Source of the DNA: Rhizobium sp. BK602
GTDB taxonomy: Bacteria > Pseudomonadota > Alphaproteobacteria > Rhizobiales > Rhizobiaceae
NCBI RefSeq assembly: GCF_014195095.1
Contig: NZ_JACIBC010000005.1
Location: 248,001-312,000, forward strand
DNA length: 64,000 bases
Direction of reading: 5' to 3'
Part shown: in pieces, positions 47,401-55,659 of the stretch
Numbering within the stretch: position 1 is the first letter of the stretch
Layout: the number at the start of each line of letters is the position of its first letter
The notes under the pieces: generated by a model
Databases searched by the model: none
Seen by the model: only the letters and a program-made list of their open reading frames with translations
Told to the model about the DNA's origin: nothing
Translations under genes and position numbers: made by a program

Positions 47401-48387
47401 TTATTTCGGTTGGTCCATCATCTTCGGCACTTCGAAGGTGCCAGCCTTGATATCGGCACGAACCTTCTCCATCGCAGCTTCCGCTTCCGCCGGCGCCACG
47501 CCCTTGACATAGACGATGTCGCTGCCGCCATCCTTCATCAGGCCATAGGCCGTGTAGTTGCGGCCGACCGGCTTGCCGGCGGCAACATCGGCGATCGCGG
47601 CATTGAGAATGGGACGGAAGTACCACATGGCATTGGCAAAGACCGTATCGGGATAGCGCGGCGTGTAGTCGATCAGCGATCCCACGGATTTGATGTGGCG
47701 CTCCTTGGCGGCGTCGGCGGTGCCGATGCGCTCGCCGAAGAGAACGTCGGCGCCGGCATCGATCTGCGCGAGACCCGCCTCGCGCGCCTTCGGCGGATCG
47801 AAGAAGGTGCCGATGAACGAGACCAGATGTTTGCAGTCGGGATTGACCGCCTTGACGCCCGCGGCGAAGGCATTGATCAGCATGTTGACTTCGGGGATCG
47901 GGATGGCGCCGACGGAGCCGACGACATTCGACTTGGTCATCTTGCCCGCCAGCATGCCGGCAAGATAGGCGCCGTCATGGTTCCAGGTGCCGAAGACGCC
48001 GAAATTATCACCCGCGGCTTCGCCGCTGGAGCCGAGCACGAAAGCCGTATCCGGATAGTCGGCGGCGACCTGGCGCGCTTCCTTCTCCACGGCATAGGCC
48101 TCGCCGATGATCAGCTTGTTGCCCTGCTCGGCATATTCGCGCATGGCGCGGGGATAATCCGTGCCCGAAACGCCTTCGGAAAAGACATATTCGATGACGC
48201 CTTCCTTGGCCGCATCCTGAAGCGCCTTGTGCAGACAGGAATTCCAGGCATTTTCGACCGGCGAGGCGTGAATGCCGGCAACTTTGAGCGGTGCGGCGGC
48301 GCGCGCCGCCGGCGCGAGAGCGCTGACGCCGAGCGCGATGCCGGAGGCGATGACGGTACGGCGTGACAGCATGATTTCATTGGTCAT
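47401..48387 (-). CDS. BMP family ABC transporter substrate-binding protein
   Basis: 328 aa with a twin-arginine-like signal (LSRRTVIASGIALGVSALAP, cleavage near ARAAA). The mature domain has PVENAWNSCLHKALQDAAKE, FGVFGTWNHDGAYLAGMLAG and DAGADVLFGERIGTADAAKE, characteristic of the BMP/PnrA-like family that binds nucleosides and related compounds. An AGGGGAACG ribosome site precedes the ATG. It is the first gene of the operon binding protein, amidase, ATPase, permease, permease. Relatives with an adjoining amidase or hydrolase often transport nitrogen-rich bases or ureides, but the ligand is not determinable here. Confidence 0.88.
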   Translation of the reverse strand: MTNEIMLSRRTVIASGIALGVSALAPAARAAAPLKVAGIHASPVENAWNSCLHKALQDAAKEGVIEYVFSEGVSGTDYPRAMREYAEQGNKLIIGEAYAVEKEARQVAADYPDTAFVLGSSGEAAGDNFGVFGTWNHDGAYLAGMLAGKMTKSNVVGSVGAIPIPEVNMLINAFAAGVKAVNPDCKHLVSFIGTFFDPPKAREAGLAQIDAGADVLFGERIGTADAAKERHIKSVGSLIDYTPRYPDTVFANAMWYFRPILNAAIADVAAGKPVGRNYTAYGLMKDGGSDIVYVKGVAPAEAEAAMEKVRADIKAGTFEVPKMMDQPK

Positions 48388-48662
48388 TTTTCGTTCCCCT
48401 GCTTTTTGATCATTTGGTAAAAATCATAGGAGGAGGCCAAAAAAGTGTCAAGCAATCGACATGCCCAAATAATATGCGCGCAACCGGCAGCGACCTGAAA
48501 TGCGGGCCAGTCGTCAACGCACACTCCAAGTCTTCGTCCAGCTCACAACAAAAAGCGCCGAATATATCCGCATTACGCAAATACGCTGCGAATTAAACGA
48601 TTATTAAACTCAATTTACGCAGATTATCCAAAATAATATCCATTTGTTATTAGGACAACATT
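48388..48662. promoter_or_regulatory. Divergent promoter region, BMP operon / chemoreceptor
   Basis: 275 bp between divergent starts, AT-rich near the chemoreceptor (48580-48662). It contains an AGGAGGAGG run on the plus strand at about 48430, which is followed only by a 17-codon frame and is probably fortuitous. Confidence 0.4.
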
Positions 48663-50597
48663 ATGAGCATCAGTATTGCAAAAAGCCTTGTTGCTTTCGG
48701 TGTGGTGGTGACCATAGGGCTTGCCGGCTCGTTAGGGCTCCAGCAAATCGCCTTGAACCGGCTCAAAGTAAACGGACCGATCTACGAGCAGGTCGTCAAC
48801 GGAAAAGATCTCGTTGCCGATATCCTGCCGCCGCCGCTCTTCGTGGTGGAATCCTATATGCTGGCGCTGGAGGCCGGCGATTTTCCCGAGGTTGCCGAGG
48901 CGAATGCGGCCAAGATCGCCAAGCTGCAACTCGACTACAACGAGCGCCGTGCCTATTGGCAAACCTCGACCTTGCCACAGACTTTGAAGGATCAGCTGGC
49001 CAATGCGGTGCTGACCAAATCCGATATCTTCTGGCAGGAAATGAATGGCGATGTCCTTCCGGCACTGGCCGCCAAGGATACGGCAAAGGTCAAGGATCTG
49101 CTCGTTCACCTCAGAGGCACGTTTCACCGGCATCAGGATGCGGTCGAGGAACTGGTGAAGAGTTCGAACGATTTCCTCTCGGGTCAGGAAGCGGGCGCCC
49201 GAGACGAGATCGATCGCTGGACGATATTCTCGCTGTCGGCCGCCGGCGGATCGATATTGCTGCTGATCGGCGGGACAATCCTTTTGCGGCGGCGGGCGAT
49301 CGTGCCGCTGGAAAGCATGAGGGCCTATATGGGTGTGCTCGCCGGCGGCGATTACACAAGGGATGTGCCGCATTCCGGGCGCTCCGACGAAATCGGCGCG
49401 ATGGCGAAGTCGGTTGCCGTGTTCAAGGCGAAAGCTCAGGAGCACCAGCGGCTCGAGGCCGAGACCGAGGCCAATCGCGCGCTTTCCGAGCAGCAGCGCA
49501 TGGAGCAGGAACAGGTTCGCGCGCGCGAGGCGAAGGATATCAAGTTCGCCGTCGATGCGCTCGCCGGCGGTCTGGGCCAACTCGCGAACGGCAATCTTAC
49601 CCATCGGATAGACACTGCCTTCGCGCCAGCGCTCGACCTCGTACGCCGGGACTTCAACACCGCGGTGGAACAGCTTGAGGATGCCCTGCGCAAGGTTGGC
49701 CAGAATGCACAGATAATCGCGGCCGGCTCCAATCAGGTCAGGTCGGCGACCGACGACCTCTCCAAGCGGACCGAACAGCAAGCGGCTTCGGTTGAAGAGA
49801 CCGCGGCGGCGCTGGAGCAGATCACCACGACTGTCACGGATTCCAGCCGCCGCGCCGATGAAGCCGGCCGGCTGGTCGTAACGGCGCGTGAAAATGCCGA
49901 AAAATCCGGTGATATCGTTCGCCGGGCGATCACCGCGATGGGTGAGATCGAGGCATCCTCGAGCGAGATTTCAAACATCATCGGCGTCATTGACGATATC
50001 GCTTTCCAGACCAACCTTCTGGCGCTGAATGCGGGTGTCGAAGCCGCGCGTGCCGGCGAAGCCGGCAAAGGCTTTGCCGTGGTCGCCCAGGAGGTTCGCG
50101 AGCTGGCACAACGCTCGGCCGGCGCCGCCAAGGAGATCAAGACGTTGATCAACACCTCCGGCGAGCAGGTGAAGAACGGCGTGACCCTGGTCGGGCAAAC
50201 CGGCCAGGCGCTCGATCAAATCGGCCGGCAGGTGGAAGCCATCAATGTCAATGTCGCCGCCATCGTCGACGCGTCGCGCGAGCAGGCGACGGGCCTCAAG
50301 GAAATCAACCAGGCGGTCAACACCATAGATCAAGGCACGCAGCACAATACGTCCGTAGTCGTGGAATCCAACGCCGCCAGTCACAGCCTTGCGAAAGAGG
50401 CCGAGGCTCTCTTCAATCTCCTCAGCCGCTTCCGGATCGGCACGGCCAACCAAACGGTCGCGGCCCCCGTCCCGGCAGTAGCTGAGCAGCATAAGCCCGT
50501 GGCGTCGCCGGCACGCAGACTTACGCAGAAGCTGGCAGGCGCCCTCGCTGGCCGGACGGCCACGGCAGGCGCCGCTGCATCTTGGGAAGAGTTCTAA
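48663..50597 (+). CDS. Methyl-accepting chemotaxis protein
   Basis: 644 aa. First helix ~7-25, a ~165-residue periplasmic helical sensor domain, second helix ~194-213 (LSAAGGSILLLIGGTILLRR), HAMP and a long signalling helix pair. The trimer contact tip reads FQTNLLALNAGVEAARAGEA, then GKGFAVVAQEVRELAQRSAG. The C-terminus ends AAASWEEF, an aromatic-acidic pentapeptide of the type used to tether CheR and CheB, so the receptor can be adapted. The ligand cannot be read from the sequence. A weak ribosome site (AGGACAAC) precedes the ATG. Confidence 0.9.
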   Translation: MSISIAKSLVAFGVVVTIGLAGSLGLQQIALNRLKVNGPIYEQVVNGKDLVADILPPPLFVVESYMLALEAGDFPEVAEANAAKIAKLQLDYNERRAYWQTSTLPQTLKDQLANAVLTKSDIFWQEMNGDVLPALAAKDTAKVKDLLVHLRGTFHRHQDAVEELVKSSNDFLSGQEAGARDEIDRWTIFSLSAAGGSILLLIGGTILLRRRAIVPLESMRAYMGVLAGGDYTRDVPHSGRSDEIGAMAKSVAVFKAKAQEHQRLEAETEANRALSEQQRMEQEQVRAREAKDIKFAVDALAGGLGQLANGNLTHRIDTAFAPALDLVRRDFNTAVEQLEDALRKVGQNAQIIAAGSNQVRSATDDLSKRTEQQAASVEETAAALEQITTTVTDSSRRADEAGRLVVTARENAEKSGDIVRRAITAMGEIEASSSEISNIIGVIDDIAFQTNLLALNAGVEAARAGEAGKGFAVVAQEVRELAQRSAGAAKEIKTLINTSGEQVKNGVTLVGQTGQALDQIGRQVEAINVNVAAIVDASREQATGLKEINQAVNTIDQGTQHNTSVVVESNAASHSLAKEAEALFNLLSRFRIGTANQTVAAPVPAVAEQHKPVASPARRLTQKLAGALAGRTATAGAAASWEEF

Positions 50598-50605
50598 GGC
50601 GCCAA

Positions 50606-50629
50606 ACGACATCCTCGCCGAGGTGTCGT
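50606..50629 (+). terminator. Hairpin after chemoreceptor gene
   Basis: ACGACATCCTC pairs with GAGGTGTCGT around a 3-nt loop with one bulged base, starting 9 bp after the receptor stop. No T run follows, so it is an incomplete intrinsic terminator. Confidence 0.45.
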
Positions 50630-51024
50630 CACGTCACATCGAAGAGCTTCATCGACAAAGCATCTGTCGCCGGAATGGCCGCCGATGCGTTACGAACGGC
50701 CGGGCGCAGCAATTCCAGGCATTCTGTAATAGTGAAACCGATGATCTCGGATGACCGGCCGTCCGCCCTGGCGTCTCATTCCTGGACCGGTCAGGACGGG
50801 CACCAGCGGCGAAACCTGGCCCAATCGATCGGGTTCCCGGTTCGAAAGATGCGCCCAATGGTGAACAGATCCATACCTTGATCCGTCTTTCATTATCCAT
50901 CTTCCGCAGTCGCGGCTTGCTTGCTAATTTTCATCGCGCTAAATTATTCAAGGCTTAGTTGAATCTCTTGTCACCGAGATTCGATTTGGCCGCCTCGATA
51001 ACTGTTAACGCGATCTTTGCCGAT
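50630..51024. other. Intergenic region before bgsB-like gene
   Basis: 395 bp with no convincing gene. It becomes AT-rich at 50920-50965, the probable promoter of the glucan-synthase genes. Confidence 0.4.
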
Positions 51025-52257
51025 ATGATCTGGAACCATCGCATTACACGTATCACCGTCGGCCTGCTGCTGTTGGCAATCGCAATTATCGTGTCGCTGC
51101 CGACAATTACGGGCTTCACCAGTCGCGACGGCACCGTCAACGCCCGCTTCGCCATCATCAACGCGCCCATCGACGGCGTCATCGCCGGAGAGCCCGCCAA
51201 GGTCGGCGCCCCTGTCAAAGAGGGCCAGACGCTCGCGGAAATCAGCAATCCGCGCGTGAACCGTGCGATCCTTGCCTCGCTCGAGGCGGATCGCAATACA
51301 GCGCGCGACCGCGTCACGGCCCTGAAGAAGGAGCGCGACGAACTTTCACAGCTTCGTGGGCAGCTATCGGGCCGGATGGAAATCTTCAAGCAGGCGACGA
51401 TTTCCAATTTGGAACGCGAGGTCGAAATCCTGCGGAAGAAAGTCGAAGTCTCGCAAGCCCAAGATCTTGCCGCACAGGTCGACCTGAACCGCCGGATGGA
51501 CCTGGAATCAAAGGGTATTCTCACCCAAAGGATGGTTGACGCGGCGCGCGCCGCCGGTGCTGCGACGGGCGGCGAGGTCGAAATCAGCAATCTGACCGTC
51601 GACCAGCTGGAACAGCGGCTCAATGCGCTTCGCCAGGGGATCTTCGTTTCCGGCGACGGGCAGAATGATGTTCCCTATTCGCGTCAACGCGAAGACGAGG
51701 TCATTGTCCGCATCGGCGACCTGAACTCACGCATCGCGGAAAACGAGACACGGGCCGCCGAGGTGGAAAAGCAGCTGACCGAAGAAGGCAGCCGCGTCAG
51801 CAGTCTTGAATCGGCAGCAGCGACGGCGCCGTTCGATGGCGTGGTCTGGAGCAGAAACATCGTCAACGGCTCCAATGTCGTGCTCAACAACGAACTCGTA
51901 CGCCTGCTCGATTGCCGGGAACTGTTTGTCGATATTCTCGTTCCCGAAGTCGACTATGACGAGATTTATCCGGGACTTGATGCGCAGGTGCGGCTGTTCG
52001 GACGTAGCGACGTCTTCAAGGGTACGGTCACCTCGGTAAAAGGCAGCTCAGCGGCGCTCGAGAGCGATTCCTTTGCGGCCAGCCTGCCGGTATCGTCGCA
52101 GCGGAACGCCCGCATTCGGGTTCGCCTCGAACCGTCCTTCATGAACAGCGACTTTGCCAATTTCTGCCAGGTGGGCCGAACGGTCCAGGTCCGGTTTCCC
52201 AAACATAGCGTCGGCTTGTCGAATTGGGTCAAAAACCTGTGGTTCAGTATCTTCTAG
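51025..52257 (+). CDS. bgsB: Membrane-fusion protein, BgsB-like (mixed-linkage beta-glucan)
   Basis: 410 aa from the ATG; a TTG 22 codons upstream is possible, but neither has a clear ribosome site. One N-terminal helix (~8-28), then an HlyD-like body: a lipoyl-type half (FAIINAPIDGVIAGEPAKVG), a long coiled-coil hairpin (~75-235), the second lipoyl half (ATAPFDGVVWSRNIVNGS) and a beta-barrel (~295-390). In S. meliloti the bgsBA operon makes a linear mixed-linkage (1-3)(1-4) beta-glucan; BgsB is the periplasmic fusion protein and BgsA the synthase. The arrangement here is the same: this gene directly overlaps a BgsA-like glycosyltransferase. Confidence 0.75.
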   Translation: MIWNHRITRITVGLLLLAIAIIVSLPTITGFTSRDGTVNARFAIINAPIDGVIAGEPAKVGAPVKEGQTLAEISNPRVNRAILASLEADRNTARDRVTALKKERDELSQLRGQLSGRMEIFKQATISNLEREVEILRKKVEVSQAQDLAAQVDLNRRMDLESKGILTQRMVDAARAAGAATGGEVEISNLTVDQLEQRLNALRQGIFVSGDGQNDVPYSRQREDEVIVRIGDLNSRIAENETRAAEVEKQLTEEGSRVSSLESAAATAPFDGVVWSRNIVNGSNVVLNNELVRLLDCRELFVDILVPEVDYDEIYPGLDAQVRLFGRSDVFKGTVTSVKGSSAALESDSFAASLPVSSQRNARIRVRLEPSFMNSDFANFCQVGRTVQVRFPKHSVGLSNWVKNLWFSIF

Positions 52258-54233
52258 CACTGGCACCAACCTTTCTGGTTGCTGCCCTTTTTCTTCTGGG
52301 GCCGTTCAATTGGTCGCGCCATCATACCTGGACCCGTGCCATTACCTGTGCGCTCGTCGGGGCGGTCGCACTGCGCTACATGCTCTGGCGGCTGACGGAA
52401 ACCGTTCTTCCCTATCCCTATGACGGCTTCAATTTCTATTGGGTCTGGTTCGTCTTCATCGTCGAGTTGCTGGCCTTCACGGAGGTCGTGCTTTTTCTCG
52501 TTCTGATGAGCCGCTATGTCGATCGCAGTGCGGAGGCCGACCGGCTGGCGAAAAGCTTCTTTGCCCGCGATGAGGCCGAACTGCCGACGGTGGATGTCTT
52601 CATTCCCACCTACAACGAGCCGCTCGACGTGCTCGAAAGAACCATCGTCGGGGCGCTCTCGCTCGATTATCCCGCCGACAAGCTGAAAGTCTACGTGCTC
52701 GACGACCAGCGCCGCGACTGGCTCAAGCGCTTTTGCGAGGAAAAGAACGCCATCCACGTCACGCGCGGCGATAATTCGCACGCCAAGGCGGGCAACATGA
52801 ACAACGGGTTGAAGGTCAGCTCGGGCGAATTCGTTGCCGTCTTCGACGCGGATTTCGTGCCCTATCGGCATTTCCTGCGCCGAACCCTGCCCTTCTTTTC
52901 CGATGAAAGCATCGGCATCGTGCAGACGCCGCAACATTTCTTCAACGTCGATCCGGTGCAGTCGAACCTGGGTCTGGAGAATATCTGGCCGGACGAGCAG
53001 CGCCTGTTCTTCGACGAGATCGCCCCCAGCAGGGACACCTGGGACGTCAGCTTTTGCTGCGGCTCGTGCTCCATCGCCCGTCGCAAGGCCGTCGATGCCA
53101 TCGGCGGCTTTCCAACGGAGTCGATCACCGAGGATCTGCTGACGACGCTCTCCATGCTCAACAGGGGCTACAAGACGCGCTATCTGAACGAACGCCTATC
53201 GATGGGCCTGGCGGCCGAGAATCTGACCGGCTATTTCGTGCAGCGCGAGCGCTGGTGTCAGGGGGGCATTCAGACGCTTTATCTGCACAACGGCCCACTG
53301 CGCGGTCCGGGACTGTCCCCCTTCCAGCGGATCATGTTCCTGCCGGCCTCATGGCTGGTGCAATATCTCGTGCGCTTCATGATATTGATCGTGCCGATCG
53401 TCTATCTCTGGTTCGGCCTGCTACCGCTCTATTTCACCGACATCGCCGACTATGTTTCCTATCAGGTGCCGCTGCTGACGGCCTATTTCCTTCTCATGCT
53501 GTGGATAACGCCGACGCGTTACCTGCCGGTGATTTCCAGCGCGGTCGGAACTTTTGCCACCTTCCGGATGCTGCCGACCGTGGTGTCGAGCCTGGTGCGG
53601 CCATTCGGCAAGCCGTTCAGGGTGACGCCCAAGGGCAGCGGCAACGAAGCCAACCAATTCGACAGATACAGCTTTGCCTGGATCGCCAGCCTGATCACCA
53701 TCACCGCCGTCGGCCTTCTGATCAACATCGTGCCGGAAACGAGCAATGTTCAGGGCCAGTTTTCCCCGATCGCGGCCCTATGGGCGGGCATCAACATCGT
53801 CGTCCTGGTCATCGCCTCCCTCATCTGCTTTGAAAAGCCGCGGCGATTGTTTCATGCGTTCAGGCTCGAGGAGACTGCCGCGGTCGACGATGTTCCTGGC
53901 CAGGTCGTCAGCCTTGCTCTGGACAAGGCCGTCGTCGCGGTGCCCCCCGAGACCCGTTTTCAGTCCAGCTCGGTCCTGCTGAAGCTGGACGGCTTCGCGC
54001 CATTCAAAACAGAACTCAGACAGGTGACTCAACGGCGGCGAAGCATCAGCCGCGGCGGCGATCGGCAAGCCTACTATCTGCATCTGCATTTCGAGCTCGG
54101 CACAGCCGATCGCGATAGAATGATCGTGAAGCTCTATACCGGAGAATATTCGCAGGACATTCGCGACATCGACAAGGTCGCCGTCTCGGTCAATCTTCTG
54201 CTCAGATCATTCGGGCGAACGCGCACATTGTAG
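52239..54233 (+). CDS. bgsA: Cellulose-synthase-like GT2, BgsA-like mixed-linkage beta-glucan synthase
   Basis: 664 aa from a GTG that overlaps the bgsB-like gene by 19 bp (a TTG five codons earlier is possible). Multi-pass membrane GT2 with the processive-synthase motifs: DD (155-156), DAD (203-205), TED (297-299) and QRERW (335-339), flanked by about two N-terminal and four C-terminal helices. There is no PilZ domain. In S. meliloti, BgsA is activated by cyclic di-GMP through its C-terminal cytoplasmic tail; a ~110-residue tail with the basic run QRRRSISRGGDRQ is present here. No BcsB, BcsZ or BcsC is nearby, which argues against cellulose. Confidence 0.82.
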   Translation: MVQYLLALAPTFLVAALFLLGPFNWSRHHTWTRAITCALVGAVALRYMLWRLTETVLPYPYDGFNFYWVWFVFIVELLAFTEVVLFLVLMSRYVDRSAEADRLAKSFFARDEAELPTVDVFIPTYNEPLDVLERTIVGALSLDYPADKLKVYVLDDQRRDWLKRFCEEKNAIHVTRGDNSHAKAGNMNNGLKVSSGEFVAVFDADFVPYRHFLRRTLPFFSDESIGIVQTPQHFFNVDPVQSNLGLENIWPDEQRLFFDEIAPSRDTWDVSFCCGSCSIARRKAVDAIGGFPTESITEDLLTTLSMLNRGYKTRYLNERLSMGLAAENLTGYFVQRERWCQGGIQTLYLHNGPLRGPGLSPFQRIMFLPASWLVQYLVRFMILIVPIVYLWFGLLPLYFTDIADYVSYQVPLLTAYFLLMLWITPTRYLPVISSAVGTFATFRMLPTVVSSLVRPFGKPFRVTPKGSGNEANQFDRYSFAWIASLITITAVGLLINIVPETSNVQGQFSPIAALWAGINIVVLVIASLICFEKPRRLFHAFRLEETAAVDDVPGQVVSLALDKAVVAVPPETRFQSSSVLLKLDGFAPFKTELRQVTQRRRSISRGGDRQAYYLHLHFELGTADRDRMIVKLYTGEYSQDIRDIDKVAVSVNLLLRSFGRTRTL

Positions 54234-54411
54234 GCGATACTGAGTGGGTTGCCTGCCGCTTCCGCCTTCAGCCCACCAGCATCTGCGTAACCGCTGCAAT
54301 CCCTCCTGGCATCTGGACGTGGCCGACCTCGGATCGGTCTTTACAATCTTCCGCGACCCGACCTCCGGCTTCACCGTGGCCATGCTTTGCGGAGGCTGCA
54401 AGGCTACCCGC

Positions 54412-55650
54412 TCATCTCACCGATAGAGCGGCACAGGCGCGCTCGATGCGCGACAGCGCCTCCTCGAGTTCCGTGACGGATGTCGCATAGGAAATGCGGA
54501 AATAGGGGCTGAGACCGAAAGCCGAACCGGGCACGACGGCGACATGCGCCTCTTCCAGCAGATAGACGCAGAAATCCGCATCCGTCTCGATCCTTTTGCC
54601 CGAGGGTGCGATGCGGCCGAGGAGACCGGCGCAGCTGGAAAAGGTGTAGAAGGCGCCTTCCGGTGTGCGGCAATCGATACCGTCGATGGCGTTCAGCCGG
54701 CGCACGACGAGGTCGCGCCGCTGCTGGAAGCTCGCGGCGCGCTCCTTCAGGAAAGCCTGCGGACCGGTCAGTGCGGCAACGGAAGCCGCCTGACTGACCG
54801 ATGAGGGGCATGAGGTCGCCTGGCTCTGGACGACGGCCATGGCCTTGATCAGGTCGCGTGGGCCGCCGGCATAGCCGATGCGCCAGCCAGTCATGGCATA
54901 GGCTTTGGAAACGCCGTTGACGGTGAGCGTCCGGTTCTTCAGCCGCGGCTCGATCTGGGCGGGCGTCACGAAGGCGAAACCGTCATAGACAATATGCTCA
55001 TACATGTCGTCGACCAGCAGCCAGACATGCGGATGGCGCAGCAATACCTCCAGCAGAGGCTTGTAGTCCTCTGCGCTATAGGCGGCGCCGGAGGGATTGG
55101 ACGGCGAGTTCAGCAGGACCCAGCGGGTCCTCGGCGTGATCGCCGCCTCGAGCTTTTCCGCCGTCAGGCGAAAGCCGGAGGAGGCATCGCAGGCGATCAG
55201 AACCGGCCTGCCCTCGCAGATCTGCACGATATCGGAATAGGAGGTCCAATAGGGCGTCGGAATAATGACCTCATCGCCCGGATCGACCGTCGCCATGAGC
55301 GCGTTGAACAGGATCTGCTTGGCACCGGTCGCAACCGTCACTTCGTCCTGTTCGTAGACGAGGCCGTTTTCCCGCCGGAACTTTTCGCGGATCGCCGCCT
55401 TAAGCTCCGGCGTTCCGTCCAGCGCCGTATACTTGGTCTCGCCGCGTCGGATCGCCTCGCAGGCCGCCTCCTTTATATGGTCGGGCGTATCGAAATCGGG
55501 CTCACCCGCGCCGAGGATGATGACCGGCTTGCCTTCCCGTTTCATCGCCTGCGCCCGCGCGCCGATCTTCAGAATCTCGGAGACGCCGATGGAGGAAATC
55601 CGCGAGGCGGCGGAAAACGCCGCCTCCTTGATCGTGACATCGATCGTCAT
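54412..55650 (-). CDS. Class I pyridoxal-phosphate aminotransferase (aspartate type)
   Basis: 412 aa, fold type I subgroup with ILGAGEPDFDTPDHI at the start, KYTALDGTPELKAAI, the NSPSNPSGAAYS asparagine motif and the PLP lysine in VNGVSKAYAMTGWRIGYAGG (Lys249). It resembles the bacterial AspB/AatA aminotransferases that accept aspartate and other amino acids. It follows the aldehyde dehydrogenase gene by 9 bp on the same strand, so the pair probably acts in one catabolic route, possibly of lysine or another amino acid. Confidence 0.88.
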   Translation of the reverse strand: MTIDVTIKEAAFSAASRISSIGVSEILKIGARAQAMKREGKPVIILGAGEPDFDTPDHIKEAACEAIRRGETKYTALDGTPELKAAIREKFRRENGLVYEQDEVTVATGAKQILFNALMATVDPGDEVIIPTPYWTSYSDIVQICEGRPVLIACDASSGFRLTAEKLEAAITPRTRWVLLNSPSNPSGAAYSAEDYKPLLEVLLRHPHVWLLVDDMYEHIVYDGFAFVTPAQIEPRLKNRTLTVNGVSKAYAMTGWRIGYAGGPRDLIKAMAVVQSQATSCPSSVSQAASVAALTGPQAFLKERAASFQQRRDLVVRRLNAIDGIDCRTPEGAFYTFSSCAGLLGRIAPSGKRIETDADFCVYLLEEAHVAVVPGSAFGLSPYFRISYATSVTELEEALSRIERACAALSVR

Positions 55651-55659
55651 CGCCCGATC

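Noticed and set aside
48414..48596. Possible small gene after an AGGAGGAGG run
   Set aside because: The frames reached from that Shine-Dalgarno-like run are a 17-codon peptide and an unrelated low-complexity frame; neither is supported.
52239..54233. Cellulose synthase (bcsA)
   Set aside because: There is no PilZ domain and no bcsB, bcsZ or bcsC; the overlapping membrane-fusion gene fits the bgsBA arrangement better.
54244..54426. 60-codon plus-strand frame after the bgsA-like gene
   Set aside because: It lacks a ribosome site and a recognisable domain, and runs into the convergent aminotransferase gene.
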